Shown: positions 34,014 through 43,802, counted from the first letter of the stretch. The stretch: 64,000 nt of DNA from Candidatus Hodarchaeota archaeon (GCA_016840285.1 JAEOSR010000153.1:47629-111628), one strand, 5' to 3'. The notes: a model not told the origin generated them from the letters alone. Translations and numbers: made by a program.

Positions 34014-35444
34014 GTGGAAATAGATGAAGATCTGGTCCAAAGAATATCAGAGCAAGTATTATCGAAGTTAAGCCAAGAAAGAGCTGTTCAAAAGGAGCCA
34101 GTGCTTTCACAAGTTCCAGGATCAAAAAAATCAGTCAGTACTTATAATTCAGTCATAATCTTACTTTGTGGGGGAGATATGGAACTGGAAGAAGTCTATC
34201 GTCAAATTGCAATAATTGCGAGTCGTTACACGAATATCTATGTTGTTATGACAAAGTCAGCCACACAACTAATTGGAGTTCCAAAAATAAGAAGTGTCTC
34301 TGAAGGAGGGACAATAATCACAGAATACACCCAAGAATTTCACGAAAAGATATTGCCCCATACTGATGCTCTTTATGTCCCAATTTTATCATTAAATACC
34401 GCTGCAAAAGTAGCAGCATTAAATGCTGATTCTCTTGGGACAATTACAATGGTGTTTGCACTTTTGAATGGAATTCCAGTCATAGCTGCGAAGAATTCAA
34501 TCTTCTGTTGTCAAATTTCACCTGAAAACATTCCTCAACCGATATTACAACGAATAAACAAAACAATTAATCAATTGAGAGAGATCGGTGTAAAGGTTAT
34601 TGATATCCGTGAATTATCTAGGGATGTTCCTGTACAAGAGGTTCGATCCACAGGAGTACCGTACACCGTTAGTTCAGCAGGAAAGGAAGTGAATGAATAT
34701 ACAGCAGCCTATCAAATTTTAGTTAATGGTGGAGCATCACGAATAGGAGCGGAACCAGGACGTACAAATTTTGACCAAGCATTAGCAGGACACATAGATC
34801 ATACAATGTTGAAAGCTGATGCAACGGAAGAAGAGATACAGAAGCTTTGTGAAGAAGCTAAATTATATGAATTTGCATCAGTTTGTGTTAATCCAACACA
34901 TGTCAAACTTGCTGACGCTTATCTCCAAGACAGTCCAGTTAAGGTGTGTACAGTAATTGGATTTCCTTTAGGAGCAACCACACCAACGGTTAAAGCAATA
35001 GAAACTCGTGATGCAGTTGCAAATGGAGCAGAGGAGGTTGACATGGTCATTAATGTAGGAGCATTGAAATCAGGGAATGATGATCTTGTCAGAAGAGATA
35101 TTGAAGCAGTTGTTCAAGCAGCAGGAGGAAAAGCTCTCGTCAAAGTAATATTAGAAACTGCATTATTATCAAAAGAAGAAATAATCAAAGGGAGCCTTCT
35201 ATCTAAGCTGGGGGGAGCAGATTTCGTGAAAACTTCAACTGGGTTTAGTACTGCAGGGGCACTTGTTGAAGATGTCGCACTTATGAGAGAAACAGTTGGT
35301 CCAGAGATGGGAATAAAGGCAGCAGGAGGGATCAGAACTCATGAGGCAGCAGAGGAAATGATCAAGGCTGGCGCAACCCGTATTGGAGCCTCAGCTTCAG
35401 TATCAATTGTCAAAGGAACGTCCACGGCAAATGAGAAATACTAA
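34014..35444 (+). CDS. deoC: Flavoprotein-like domain fused to deoxyribose-phosphate aldolase
   Basis: A 476-residue fusion from a GTG start. Residues 1-22 form an amphipathic helix ([17 protein letters not shown]) with the look of a BMC encapsulation peptide. Residues about 40-215 are a flavoprotein-like Rossmann domain related to the 27960 gene product. Residues about 255-470 are Deo[30 protein letters not shown], the Schiff-base lysine in [10 protein letters not shown], and [10 protein letters not shown]. DeoC cleaves 2-deoxyribose-5-phosphate to glyceraldehyde-3-phosphate and acetaldehyde, defining the likely substrate of the compartment. Last gene of the operon. Confidence 0.92.
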   Translation: MEIDEDLVQRISEQVLSKLSQERAVQKEPVLSQVPGSKKSVSTYNSVIILLCGGDMELEEVYRQIAIIASRYTNIYVVMTKSATQLIGVPKIRSVSEGGTIITEYTQEFHEKILPHTDALYVPILSLNTAAKVAALNADSLGTITMVFALLNGIPVIAAKNSIFCCQISPENIPQPILQRINKTINQLREIGVKVIDIRELSRDVPVQEVRSTGVPYTVSSAGKEVNEYTAAYQILVNGGASRIGAEPGRTNFDQALAGHIDHTMLKADATEEEIQKLCEEAKLYEFASVCVNPTHVKLADAYLQDSPVKVCTVIGFPLGATTPTVKAIETRDAVANGAEEVDMVINVGALKSGNDDLVRRDIEAVVQAAGGKALVKVILETALLSKEEIIKGSLLSKLGGADFVKTSTGFSTAGALVEDVALMRETVGPEMGIKAAGGIRTHEAAEEMIKAGATRIGASASVSIVKGTSTANEKY

Positions 35445-35486
35445 GAAAAAAGAGAAGGAATGAAGAAATTCTTTGTTGTAACAAAG

Positions 35487-36623
35487 TTACGATTTGAAAT
35501 CATCAGGAAGACCAATTTGTCGGACAAGGATATCACTAAGCTTGTCGGAGCGAGGTCGAGATTCAATGAGAAAGTCTTCGAGATTGGTTTCGACTTGCTT
35601 TAGCTTTATTCTTTCATCAGGATCAAGACTCTGTTTACTAATGTGATATTCAAAGAATTTACACGCGAGTTGGGGAGTCCGTGTCATCGCAGAGAGGGAT
35701 TCATCAGCCAAACCTCGAATCCTATAGACAGTTTGGTTAATACGAGGATCAAAAATATTGCTTTTAGAATGAATAATTGCTGTCAAATAACTTCGGCCTT
35801 TGGTTATTTCGTCTTCTTCCATCCAGATATCGGATCCTAGAGCCCACATCTCATAATCAATACCCCAAATCTTTTGTGCTTGTTTTGATTTATCAAATTG
35901 AACTAGGTAATTGCCTGCATTTCTATCGGGGTCATTCAACCAAACATCAAAGGGGAGAAGAGTGTATCCATCATCAATTTGTTGAACAGTCTGAAAGGCT
36001 TCATCCACATCTTTATAGGAGTCTAAAAATTCATCAAGATTGATTGTGTCAGGAATCTTTTCGAGAAGAAGTGCTAAGACAGTCGAAGGATCCCCACGAC
36101 CACCTTTCTCGGCTAATATTTTTTCAAATTTGACGGAGGTTTCTAAAGTATACGATTCTCGTTCAGAAATCTGATAATATTCCTCAGCAGTCTCCCCTTC
36201 TTCATCTTCATCCAGAATGATAACATCACCAAGAGGTAACGTTGAAGTCTGGGTGAGGGGATGGTCAGCAACCTCTTGAGAACAAACAATGATAGCCTCG
36301 GGAACATTCAAGTGTAAGCAACGACCTAATCGAGAAGCAGTAAGTTCATTAAAGGTACGCCATAAATGCATCCGCCCGCGACTATCCTCGGGAGATTCTT
36401 TGAGATCAACCTCCAAATCTTGAATCTCTTTTAGTTCAAAATCAATAATATTCGCAAAGGTCTTAAGAAGCCATTCTTTCCCCTTTTCGTCTTCCAAAAT
36501 AGTCGCCTTACCATGTTGACCAGCTGCAGTCATAGTTTTCTTAGTAAGCCGAAAACGATTCCGAACCTCCTTTTTATCGGGAGATTCAAAAATAATAAGA
36601 TCCCATTTAGCCATTCTAATCAT
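35487..36623 (-). CDS. HipA / PI3-4-kinase-like protein kinase
   Basis: A 378-residue protein with an atypical kinase core: lysine in EWLLKTFA, a catalytic loop in FDVWLNDPDRNAGNYLV (about 246-262), and a metal-binding GIDYEMWALG (about 276-285) equivalent to the DFG of HipA and PI4-kinase-like folds. No HipB-like antitoxin is next to it, so toxin-antitoxin function is unlikely. Substrate unknown. It is convergent with the BMC operon and separated from it by about 40 bases. Confidence 0.65.
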   Translation of the reverse strand: MIRMAKWDLIIFESPDKKEVRNRFRLTKKTMTAAGQHGKATILEDEKGKEWLLKTFANIIDFELKEIQDLEVDLKESPEDSRGRMHLWRTFNELTASRLGRCLHLNVPEAIIVCSQEVADHPLTQTSTLPLGDVIILDEDEEGETAEEYYQISERESYTLETSVKFEKILAEKGGRGDPSTVLALLLEKIPDTINLDEFLDSYKDVDEAFQTVQQIDDGYTLLPFDVWLNDPDRNAGNYLVQFDKSKQAQKIWGIDYEMWALGSDIWMEEDEITKGRSYLTAIIHSKSNIFDPRINQTVYRIRGLADESLSAMTRTPQLACKFFEYHISKQSLDPDERIKLKQVETNLEDFLIESRPRSDKLSDILVRQIGLPDDFKS

Positions 36624-37368
36624 CTACTAAATTTATATATGAAACGCAGGAAACAGGTCTCAAAACAACGTCCTGCGATAAATAATTGTTGTACTTTAAG
36701 AATTACGTAATCACAAGAAAAGGGATTAAAAAAGTTTTACAAAGGCAGAGATCGAGCGAGTCCTTTCTCGAACTCAGAAGCCCAGAGAGAGATGAAAATG
36801 TTGAAAAGATGATAGAATGAAGAGGAAAAAAACCTCGAAATAGATTCAATGGACGATTATGAACATTAGATTCCTTGATTCATCAAAAAAACGCCAGAGA
36901 GGGGGGAGGGAGGGAGTCCCAACGTCTAGAAAAAAAGTTTTTTCGGTTCGTTGGAACTCCATGGCTTTCAGGTGTTTTTAATTGCGCAGCTGGACTCTTT
37001 TCATTGTTCAGCTACTATATATTGTCTTCCTTCTTTACCCAGTAGTCCTCCATGATATCAATATTTTTCATAAATATAAGTTTTGGGCAATTTTCATAGA
37101 AAAATATGGAAACGGAATCGTCACTTATTGGCTTTTTGGTCAAGTATTCACGGGGCACCCTTGCTAAATATTTCAGTTATTTTACTTAGGATTGGGTTTG
37201 CACGAGAGATTCTCACTGTTTTTGCGAGTGTGTTTCCTTCCTCTTTATTCTCCTCTTTTACTTTGCGGTTTAAGCAACGCTCCTCACCTGTTAACAGACT
37301 TTATAACCTAGAGTAGCTTTACTATTCTTATAACCTTTATTTGATAGAATCGTGGAGATGAGGATTTT
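36624..37368. other. Non-coding region with left copy of inverted repeat
   Basis: About 745 bases without a supported gene. It holds the left inverted-repeat copy (36899-37036) and AT-rich flanks. Short open frames here run through the repeat and look spurious. Confidence 0.5.
36899..37036 (+). repeat. Long inverted repeat, left copy
   Basis: The first 62 bases (36899-36960) match the reverse complement of 43311-43372 with one mismatch. Similarity continues imperfectly for about 75 more bases inward, including an identical TTGTTCAGCTACT. Within each copy GGAGTCCCAACG pairs with CGTTGGAACTCC around a GAAAAAAAGTTTTTTC core, so each copy is itself a near-palindrome. The outer end is G-rich (GGGGGGAGGGAGGGAG). 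Confidence 0.85.
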
Positions 37369-40300
37369 TTGGACACTCCATCCTTTATTGAGGAGCAGCC
37401 TCAGTTTATTTTGGATAATATCCGTGATATTATTTTTACTCTGTCTTCTGATGGCAAGATTACGTCAGTTACCCGAGAATTTGAAAAAGTAACAGGGTGG
37501 TCGAAGGATGAATGGATTGGTAAGCCTTTTCTTGAGATTGTTCATCCTGATGATACTGCAATAGTAGTTGAAAGGTTTAAGGCTACTATTGATGGTGAAA
37601 CCGTACCACCTTACGAAGCACGAATCTTTACTAAATTAGGGGATATCTTAACTTTAGAGGCTAAATCTACCCCCCAAATTAGTAATGGGTTGATCTCAGG
37701 ATATTTAGGAATTGCTAGAGATATCACAGAACGCAAACGAGCTGAAGAGTCATTACAATCATCAGAACAACAATATCGTTTAATTATTGACTCTTTAGGA
37801 GATCCGATTCACGTCATCAATAGAGATTTTGCGATAATCCTAACAAATCCTGCTTTTTCTATATGGCTTAGACAGCTCAATCTTGAACCTAAGTTGGTAG
37901 GAAAAACTATTCAGGAGGCGTTCCCATTTTTCTCAGATCATGTTCTTGATGAGTACCATATTGTATTCTCCTCTGGCCAAACTCTTGTCACTGAAGAAGA
38001 TACGATAATTGATGGCAGGACCTATTACACGGAAACTCGAAAAATTCCAATCTTCCGTGATGAATCAGTTATGCAAGTCCTTACAATCATTCGTGACATT
38101 ACTGAACGTACACAAATTGAAAAACAATTACGAGAGAGTGAGAAGAATTATCGTGAACTGATAAGCAATCTTACCGACGTTGTAGCAGAAGTTGATGGAG
38201 AAGGAAAATTTATCTTTGTCAGTTCCCAAGTATTTGATCTTTTTGGTTATCATCCTGAAGAGGTGATAGGGAAAAATAGCTATGATTTTATTCATCCTGA
38301 TGATGTCGAACGGGCCTTCAAAGCCCAAGCAGAAAGTTTGGTTGGAAAACAGATATTTGATTTTGAATATCGCACTAAACACAAAAAGGGTCATTATATC
38401 TGGGTTGCGGCCTCAGGAAAAGCCATTGAGCAAAAGGATAGTTTGAAAATCGTCTGTGGAATAAGAAACATCACAAATCAAAAGCAGATAGAGAAAGCAT
38501 TGCGCGAAAGTGAGAAGCAATACAGAACTTTGTTTGAAAATATCCCCATTGGTCTTTATCGCAGCACACCTGATCATAAATTTCTGGCAGCAAATCCTGC
38601 ATTTATTGACCTAGTTGGATTTTCTTCTTTTGAAGAATTGTGCGAAATTAGTTCTAAAAAGCTAGCGATTGACCGAAAATATTCAAGAGATCACTTTCTA
38701 AATGAGCTTAGCGAGAAAGGGGAAGTAATAGGGTTAGAATTCCAACTTGAAAGGCCTGATGGATCTATTATACATTTTCGAGAGAATGCACGACCAATTA
38801 AAAATAGAGATGGAACAATTCTATATTATGAAGGAAGTATAGAAGACATCACAGATCATATCTTAGCACAGAAAGCACTATTTGAAAGTGACGAAAGGCT
38901 ACGTAGTTTCATGGATGGAGCAACTGACTCTTTTTCTCTCTTTGATTCTGAGCTGAATTTAGTTGACGTAAACAAAACTGGATTAAACATCTTTTTACCT
39001 GGAACTAAGAAAACTGAGATTCTAGGAAGGAATATCACAGTATTTCATACTAATCCAGAAGATATCCGTCGTTATAAAGAAGTTTTAGAAACAGGGATTC
39101 CCTTTATCGCGGAGAGAGTGGCTCCACCTCAAAAATATGGTGACTTGACTCTATCTGTGAAAGCGTTTAAAGTAGGAGATGGATTAGGGATAGTAGCAGC
39201 CGATATTACTGATCGAAAAAACATGGAAAACGCACTTCGGAGAAGTGAAGAAAGATTAAGAAGTTTTATGGATGCAGCGACCGATTCTTTTTCTATTTGG
39301 GATTCTGAATTCAATTTAATTGATGTAAATAAGACAGGTTTAGGGAAGCTTCCTGTAGGAACTAGGAAAAGGGATATTATTGGGAGGAACATGGATAGCT
39401 TTGCTAAGGATTTAAGAAAAGTTGCAAAATTTAAAGCTGTCCTAAAAACAGGAGATCCCTATGTAACTGATCGAATCTTCCATCACCCATCGCTTGGGGC
39501 AAGAAATGAAACAATAAAGGCTTTTAAAGTAGAAGAAGGCCTAGGATTAATCTCCACTGATGTTACTGAGCAAAAAAAAGCTGAGAAAGCACTGCGGGAG
39601 AGCGAAGAAAAATTCAGATCAATATTTGAAAATTCACCAATTGGAATGGCGTTAGCGAATTTAGATTTCAGTTTTACTGAAGTAAATGCAGTTTTTAATA
39701 AAATGTTGGGATATAATGAAAATGAGCTTACTCAAAAGACTGTCTTCGATATTACTCACAAAGAATATCGAGAAAGAGATAAAAAACACGTTAATAAATT
39801 ACTAAATAGTGAGATTTCTTCATTTCAAACAGAGAAAAGGTATCTTAAGAAAAATAAAGAGATTCTGTGGGTTCGGGTGACAATATCACTATTGAAAGAC
39901 GATAAAGGCAATCCATTGAATTTGCTATTAATGGTTGAAGATATTGCTGCAATCAAACAACGTGAAGAAGAAGTAAAGAAGCAATTGTTGAAATATAACG
40001 TTGATGATGGTAATGTCTATCTAGTAACGGAAGATATTCCGACCCTATCAAAAACAGTGTTTTATGATCTTAGTGTTATAGGGTACAAGGGCTTAGTTGC
40101 ATCTAGAACCCCAAGAAAGGACTATAGAACATATATGGAAGGAGAATATAAGTTTTTTTGGCTTACGGAAAAAAACGGATATAATGAACTTCTAACTCTT
40201 ATTGAGGAAACATCTAGTAAAAGCGTGATATTGATTGATCGTCTAGAATACTTATTTTTGAAAAACGGATTCGAAAATGCCATGCAATTTGTCTATAAAT

Positions 40301-40653
40301 TACGAGAGATTGCATATCTGAAAAATCTGGTAGTAATTTTGTCTATAGATAGTGCCACAATTTCAGAACGAGAACTACATATCTTAGAGAAAGAAACACG
40401 GCAAATTGAGCCCCGATTTATGGCTAAAATTGCTGAAGAATTTTTAGAGATTTTGAGATTTGTCTACCAACGGAATAACCTGGGGTTGAAACCATCATAT
40501 TCGGGTATTGGTAAGGAACTCCAGATTAGTAGGCCAACAGTGAGAAAGCGGGTAAAACAGTTGATAGCTACAGGTTATCTACTTGAACACAAAAAAGGAA
40601 AAAGTAAGATTGTAGAAATAAGTGGAAAAGGGAGAATGCTATTTTTGAGTTAA
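37369..40653 (+). CDS. Multi-PAS sensor with DUF835 and C-terminal HTH
   Basis: A 1094-residue cytosolic sensor from a TTG start with GGAGATGAGG upstream. About seven PAS/PAC units run in tandem (residues 10-870; recurring HPDD, DITERK and ALRESEKQYR linkers; units five and six are near-duplicates of each other). Then comes a DUF835 domain (about 885-1030: VYLVTEDIP, GYKGLVASRTPRKDY, VILIDRLEYLFLKNGFENAM) and a winged helix (about 1040-1090: SYSGIGKELQISRPTVRKRV). There is no histidine-kinase domain, so it is probably a one-component regulator that senses ligand or redox and binds DNA directly. It lies inside the inverted-repeat pair. Confidence 0.85.
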   Translation: MDTPSFIEEQPQFILDNIRDIIFTLSSDGKITSVTREFEKVTGWSKDEWIGKPFLEIVHPDDTAIVVERFKATIDGETVPPYEARIFTKLGDILTLEAKSTPQISNGLISGYLGIARDITERKRAEESLQSSEQQYRLIIDSLGDPIHVINRDFAIILTNPAFSIWLRQLNLEPKLVGKTIQEAFPFFSDHVLDEYHIVFSSGQTLVTEEDTIIDGRTYYTETRKIPIFRDESVMQVLTIIRDITERTQIEKQLRESEKNYRELISNLTDVVAEVDGEGKFIFVSSQVFDLFGYHPEEVIGKNSYDFIHPDDVERAFKAQAESLVGKQIFDFEYRTKHKKGHYIWVAASGKAIEQKDSLKIVCGIRNITNQKQIEKALRESEKQYRTLFENIPIGLYRSTPDHKFLAANPAFIDLVGFSSFEELCEISSKKLAIDRKYSRDHFLNELSEKGEVIGLEFQLERPDGSIIHFRENARPIKNRDGTILYYEGSIEDITDHILAQKALFESDERLRSFMDGATDSFSLFDSELNLVDVNKTGLNIFLPGTKKTEILGRNITVFHTNPEDIRRYKEVLETGIPFIAERVAPPQKYGDLTLSVKAFKVGDGLGIVAADITDRKNMENALRRSEERLRSFMDAATDSFSIWDSEFNLIDVNKTGLGKLPVGTRKRDIIGRNMDSFAKDLRKVAKFKAVLKTGDPYVTDRIFHHPSLGARNETIKAFKVEEGLGLISTDVTEQKKAEKALRESEEKFRSIFENSPIGMALANLDFSFTEVNAVFNKMLGYNENELTQKTVFDITHKEYRERDKKHVNKLLNSEISSFQTEKRYLKKNKEILWVRVTISLLKDDKGNPLNLLLMVEDIAAIKQREEEVKKQLLKYNVDDGNVYLVTEDIPTLSKTVFYDLSVIGYKGLVASRTPRKDYRTYMEGEYKFFWLTEKNGYNELLTLIEETSSKSVILIDRLEYLFLKNGFENAMQFVYKLREIAYLKNLVVILSIDSATISERELHILEKETRQIEPRFMAKIAEEFLEILRFVYQRNNLGLKPSYSGIGKELQISRPTVRKRVKQLIATGYLLEHKKGKSKIVEISGKGRMLFLS

Positions 40654-40680
40654 AGCGTGTATCTTTGAAGATTATTCAAT

Positions 40681-42777
40681 TCAGCTTATCTGGGTACCAT
40701 TAGGTACATCTAGATCAGGAACAATCAAACCTAGTTTGTCCCCTTCAACAGCAGCTAGTAGCATTCCCTCGGAACGAACTCCACGAATAGTAGCGGGTTC
40801 AAGGTTCACAATTACAGTTAATCGTTGGCCAATCAAGTCTTCTACGTTCCGATAAGCGGCTAAGCCCGCAACTAATTGCCGTTGCCCAATTTCTGGGCCA
40901 AGATCAACCTTAAGTTTCAACAAGTTCTCGGTTTTGGGGATCTTTTCAGCAGTTAGAATGGTTCCAATCCGAATATCTAATTTCTGAAAATCTTTAAAAG
41001 GAATAAAGCTTGCTTTCTTTTCTGTCAACTTTGTTTGCTCCCCTGAATCAATTTGGCTTTTAGTTCTTAACACCTTAAGTTTTATTTGAAGCTCTTCAAT
41101 ATCAATTTTTGAAAACAAAGGGGTAGATTGTTTAACAATTCCACCAGGTTGGAGTTTCAATTTACCTGCTTCTTCAAACTCCTGTTCCATTACATTTCCC
41201 TCTTGATCAAGAGTGTTCCAAATTTTCTCACTAGTCTCAGGTAAAAAGGATGATAGAAGAATACTCAGAGTACGAAGAGACTGAGCACAAAGATGCAATG
41301 TAGTTTCAACAGCAATAAAATCAGTATCCACTTTTTTCCATGGCTCTTTTGCACTAAGATAAGTATTAGCTATCCGTGCAAAATCTATTATTGAAGCCAC
41401 AGCCTTCTTAAATTCGAATTGGTCAAAAAAATCTGCAACAGTCTCAGGAATTTCATTTATGGCGGTTACAAACCCTCGATCAGTGTCATCAAGACGATGA
41501 CATTCAGGAATTTTCCCCTTACAGTATTTATGAAGTAAAACAAAAATACGATGAATGTAATTTCCTAGGACATCATTAAGATCGCTGTTAATACGCTGCT
41601 CGAATTCTTCCCAAGTAAAGGTTGTGTCTTTAATCTCAGGTCGTGTTGCAGCTAAATAATATCGCCAATAATCCGTGGGAAGAAGGGCAGCGGCATCATC
41701 AATCCAAATGCCAATTCCTTGCGATTTACTAAACTTCTTTTCTTCAAAAATCAGAAATTCTGTTGTACTAACATTGTATGGAAGAACAAAAGACTTACCA
41801 TAGCTTTCTTCCGTCCCCAAAAGAAGACCAGGGAACAATAATGTATGGAAAAAGATATTGTCCTTACCAATGAAGAAAACAGTTCTCGTGTCTTGATCCA
41901 ACCAGAATTTTTTCCAGAAGTCAGGATCATTATGGTCTCTTTCACCTAGTTCCGCAGTGGCAGAAACATAGCCTAAAACCGCTTCAAGCCACACATAAAT
42001 AGATTTTCCTTTGGCCTCTGGAATCGATTTATCAGCTGGAATTCCCCAGGCTAAATCTCGAGTTAGAGTACGAGCCTGTAATCCTTCCTCTAATATATTT
42101 TCGGAGAACTTTCGTGCATTTTCAGGTAGTTGTTTATTTTGTCGTATATAACGAGCAAGTTCTTCCTGAAAGGCACTAAAATCAAAATACCACTGAGTTG
42201 TGGTTTTGATAATAGGGGGATTCTGACAAATCTTGCAATAGGGGGCGATTAACTCGACTGGACTTAGAGGCTTTCCACATGCAGGTGCATCACACTGATC
42301 ACCTCTGGCACCAGTGGCACCACAATGAGGACAGGTACCTTCAACGAAACGGTCGGGGAGGAATCGCTTATCATGTTCGCAATAAAGTTGTTGGACTTCT
42401 TTAGCAAAAATATAGCCATTATCATTACAACGTCGATAAAAATCTTGCACCCAATTGTAATGAAAGGGATTCGCCGTCTTAGAATAGTTCAAATTAATAT
42501 TCCACTTTTGAAGTAGATCAACAATTCGTTCATGGTTTGTATCAACGAGTTTTTGAGGAGAAACACCTTTTTCGATAGCAGCAACCGCAATCGGGGTACC
42601 ATGACAATCAGAACCAGTCGCGGATATCGCATCAGCTCCTCGCAGTTTTAAGTACCGAAGGAAAATATCAGCTCCTAGTAGATGTAAAACAGTGCCAAGA
42701 TGAGGGACAGCATTCATATAGGGCCATGCTGGGCATACAACATATTTTTTGTTCCTAAGATCTTCCATTTGTGACAC
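40681..42777 (-). CDS. metG: Methionyl-tRNA synthetase
   Basis: A 698-residue class I synthetase. HIGH-type motif VPHLGTVLH, zinc-binding region with C-x2-C pairs (CPHCGATGARGDQC; CKICQNP), KMSKS-type KKFSKSQG, anticodon-binding helices, and a C-terminal EMAP/Arc1-like tRNA-binding OB domain (about 590-698: DFQKLDIRIGTILTAEKIP) in the same chain. Complete and of normal length. It lies between the inverted repeats, convergent with the PAS gene. Confidence 0.96.
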   Translation of the reverse strand: MSQMEDLRNKKYVVCPAWPYMNAVPHLGTVLHLLGADIFLRYLKLRGADAISATGSDCHGTPIAVAAIEKGVSPQKLVDTNHERIVDLLQKWNINLNYSKTANPFHYNWVQDFYRRCNDNGYIFAKEVQQLYCEHDKRFLPDRFVEGTCPHCGATGARGDQCDAPACGKPLSPVELIAPYCKICQNPPIIKTTTQWYFDFSAFQEELARYIRQNKQLPENARKFSENILEEGLQARTLTRDLAWGIPADKSIPEAKGKSIYVWLEAVLGYVSATAELGERDHNDPDFWKKFWLDQDTRTVFFIGKDNIFFHTLLFPGLLLGTEESYGKSFVLPYNVSTTEFLIFEEKKFSKSQGIGIWIDDAAALLPTDYWRYYLAATRPEIKDTTFTWEEFEQRINSDLNDVLGNYIHRIFVLLHKYCKGKIPECHRLDDTDRGFVTAINEIPETVADFFDQFEFKKAVASIIDFARIANTYLSAKEPWKKVDTDFIAVETTLHLCAQSLRTLSILLSSFLPETSEKIWNTLDQEGNVMEQEFEEAGKLKLQPGGIVKQSTPLFSKIDIEELQIKLKVLRTKSQIDSGEQTKLTEKKASFIPFKDFQKLDIRIGTILTAEKIPKTENLLKLKVDLGPEIGQRQLVAGLAAYRNVEDLIGQRLTVIVNLEPATIRGVRSEGMLLAAVEGDKLGLIVPDLDVPNGTQIS

Positions 42778-43538
42778 ATCCTATACTTTCAGGGACATTA
42801 AAAATTTTATTAAAGAATAATCCATTAATTAAGAAAAAATCAGAAAATAACGAAGTTTGAGACAAATGACGAAAACAGCAGCGGGAGGCTGGAGAAAAAC
42901 TAGAAATTTTACTTTGAGTAAGCCATTTGGCAATCCCACATTGTTTATCGCCTCAAATCACTCCCTTCTCAGACTATATAAATGCCTTTCGATAGTAACA
43001 GAGTAAAATCCCCCTAGAACGGAGAAGAAGAAGAAAGGAGTTAATTTCTCTATGAAAATATACTATAGTTATTTAAAAATAAATAGATTAAAGAAGAATC
43101 GAGCTGACGAAAGATACACAATAAAAGAAAAATATTTTGAATGGTAAAAACTCCCTTAAATATACCTTAAAAACATGAAGGACGAAAGAGTAAGTGATTC
43201 GTAATTACGAAATAACGTAGAAAAACATATATAAAGAAGACAAAATAGCGTAAACACAGTAGCTGAACAACGAGAGGAGTGCAGCAACGCAACAAAATTT
43301 TGAATACTTTGGAGTTCCAACGAATCGAAAAAACTTTTTTTCTAGACGTTGGGACTCCCTCCCTCCCCCCTCAAAGCGATTCTTTTGACGAATGAACGGA
43401 TTTGATCTGTTTTTTGGCTATTTCATTTTATTTTACGGGATTTTGAAGCGACACCCTCCATCTACTATTCACAACTTGTGTCTCCTGTATGGAACAACTT
43501 TGACAAAGAAACAGTAAGTTGTGAGTCCCCGAGGAATT
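42778..43538. other. Non-coding region with right copy of inverted repeat
   Basis: About 760 AT-rich bases without a supported gene. It contains the promoter side of metG and the right inverted-repeat copy (43233-43372). A TATA-like ACATATATAAAG lies at about 43225-43236, at the inner edge of the repeat. Confidence 0.5.
43233..43372 (-). repeat. Long inverted repeat, right copy
   Basis: Reverse complement of the left copy: 43311-43372 matches 36899-36960 with a single difference (CGATTCG versus CGGTTCG), and weaker similarity extends inward to about 43233. The C-rich tract (CCCTCCCTCCCCCC) is outermost, mirroring the G-rich tract of the left copy. The enclosed segment is about 6.3 kb. Confidence 0.85.
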
Positions 43539-43802
43539 CTACATTCTACCTGGTATGATTTTCCCCTCCTCCTCTTTAATATAGCCTGAAAGACCTATTA
43601 TCGATAAAAGGTGAGTAACAAAGAAACCAAAATTAAAGAGTGTTAAATTGATTGGATACGAATCTATATGAGGATTGAAATTTTGTAATATCGTAATTAA
43701 TATTCCGATCAATATTCCACCTATTACTGCCCAAATAAATAATGAACCCCACAACCATATGAGTATGAACAACGATTTAAACAATGTAATTTTCCAATTC
43801 AT
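43539..43802 (-). CDS. Small two-helix membrane protein
   Basis: An 87-residue protein with two hydrophobic helices (about 5-38 and 55-75) and a charged C terminus (KEEEGKIIPGRM). No family recognised. It follows the right inverted repeat and may be an orphan membrane peptide. Confidence 0.45.
   Translation of the reverse strand: MNWKITLFKSLFILIWLWGSLFIWAVIGGILIGILITILQNFNPHIDSYPINLTLFNFGFFVTHLLSIIGLSGYIKEEEGKIIPGRM

Noticed and set aside
35487..36623. HipA toxin of a toxin-antitoxin pair
   Set aside because: No HipB-like HTH gene is adjacent and the sequence is only distantly HipA-like.
36982..37167. 61-residue hydrophobic open frame
   Set aside because: It runs through the inverted repeat, has no ribosome site, and its sequence shows no conserved feature.
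36899..43372. Inverted repeats with G-tracts as a replication origin (ORB-like elements)
   Set aside because: The copies are 6.3 kb apart around coding genes, the sequence does not match the ORB consensus, and no orc1/cdc6 gene is near.
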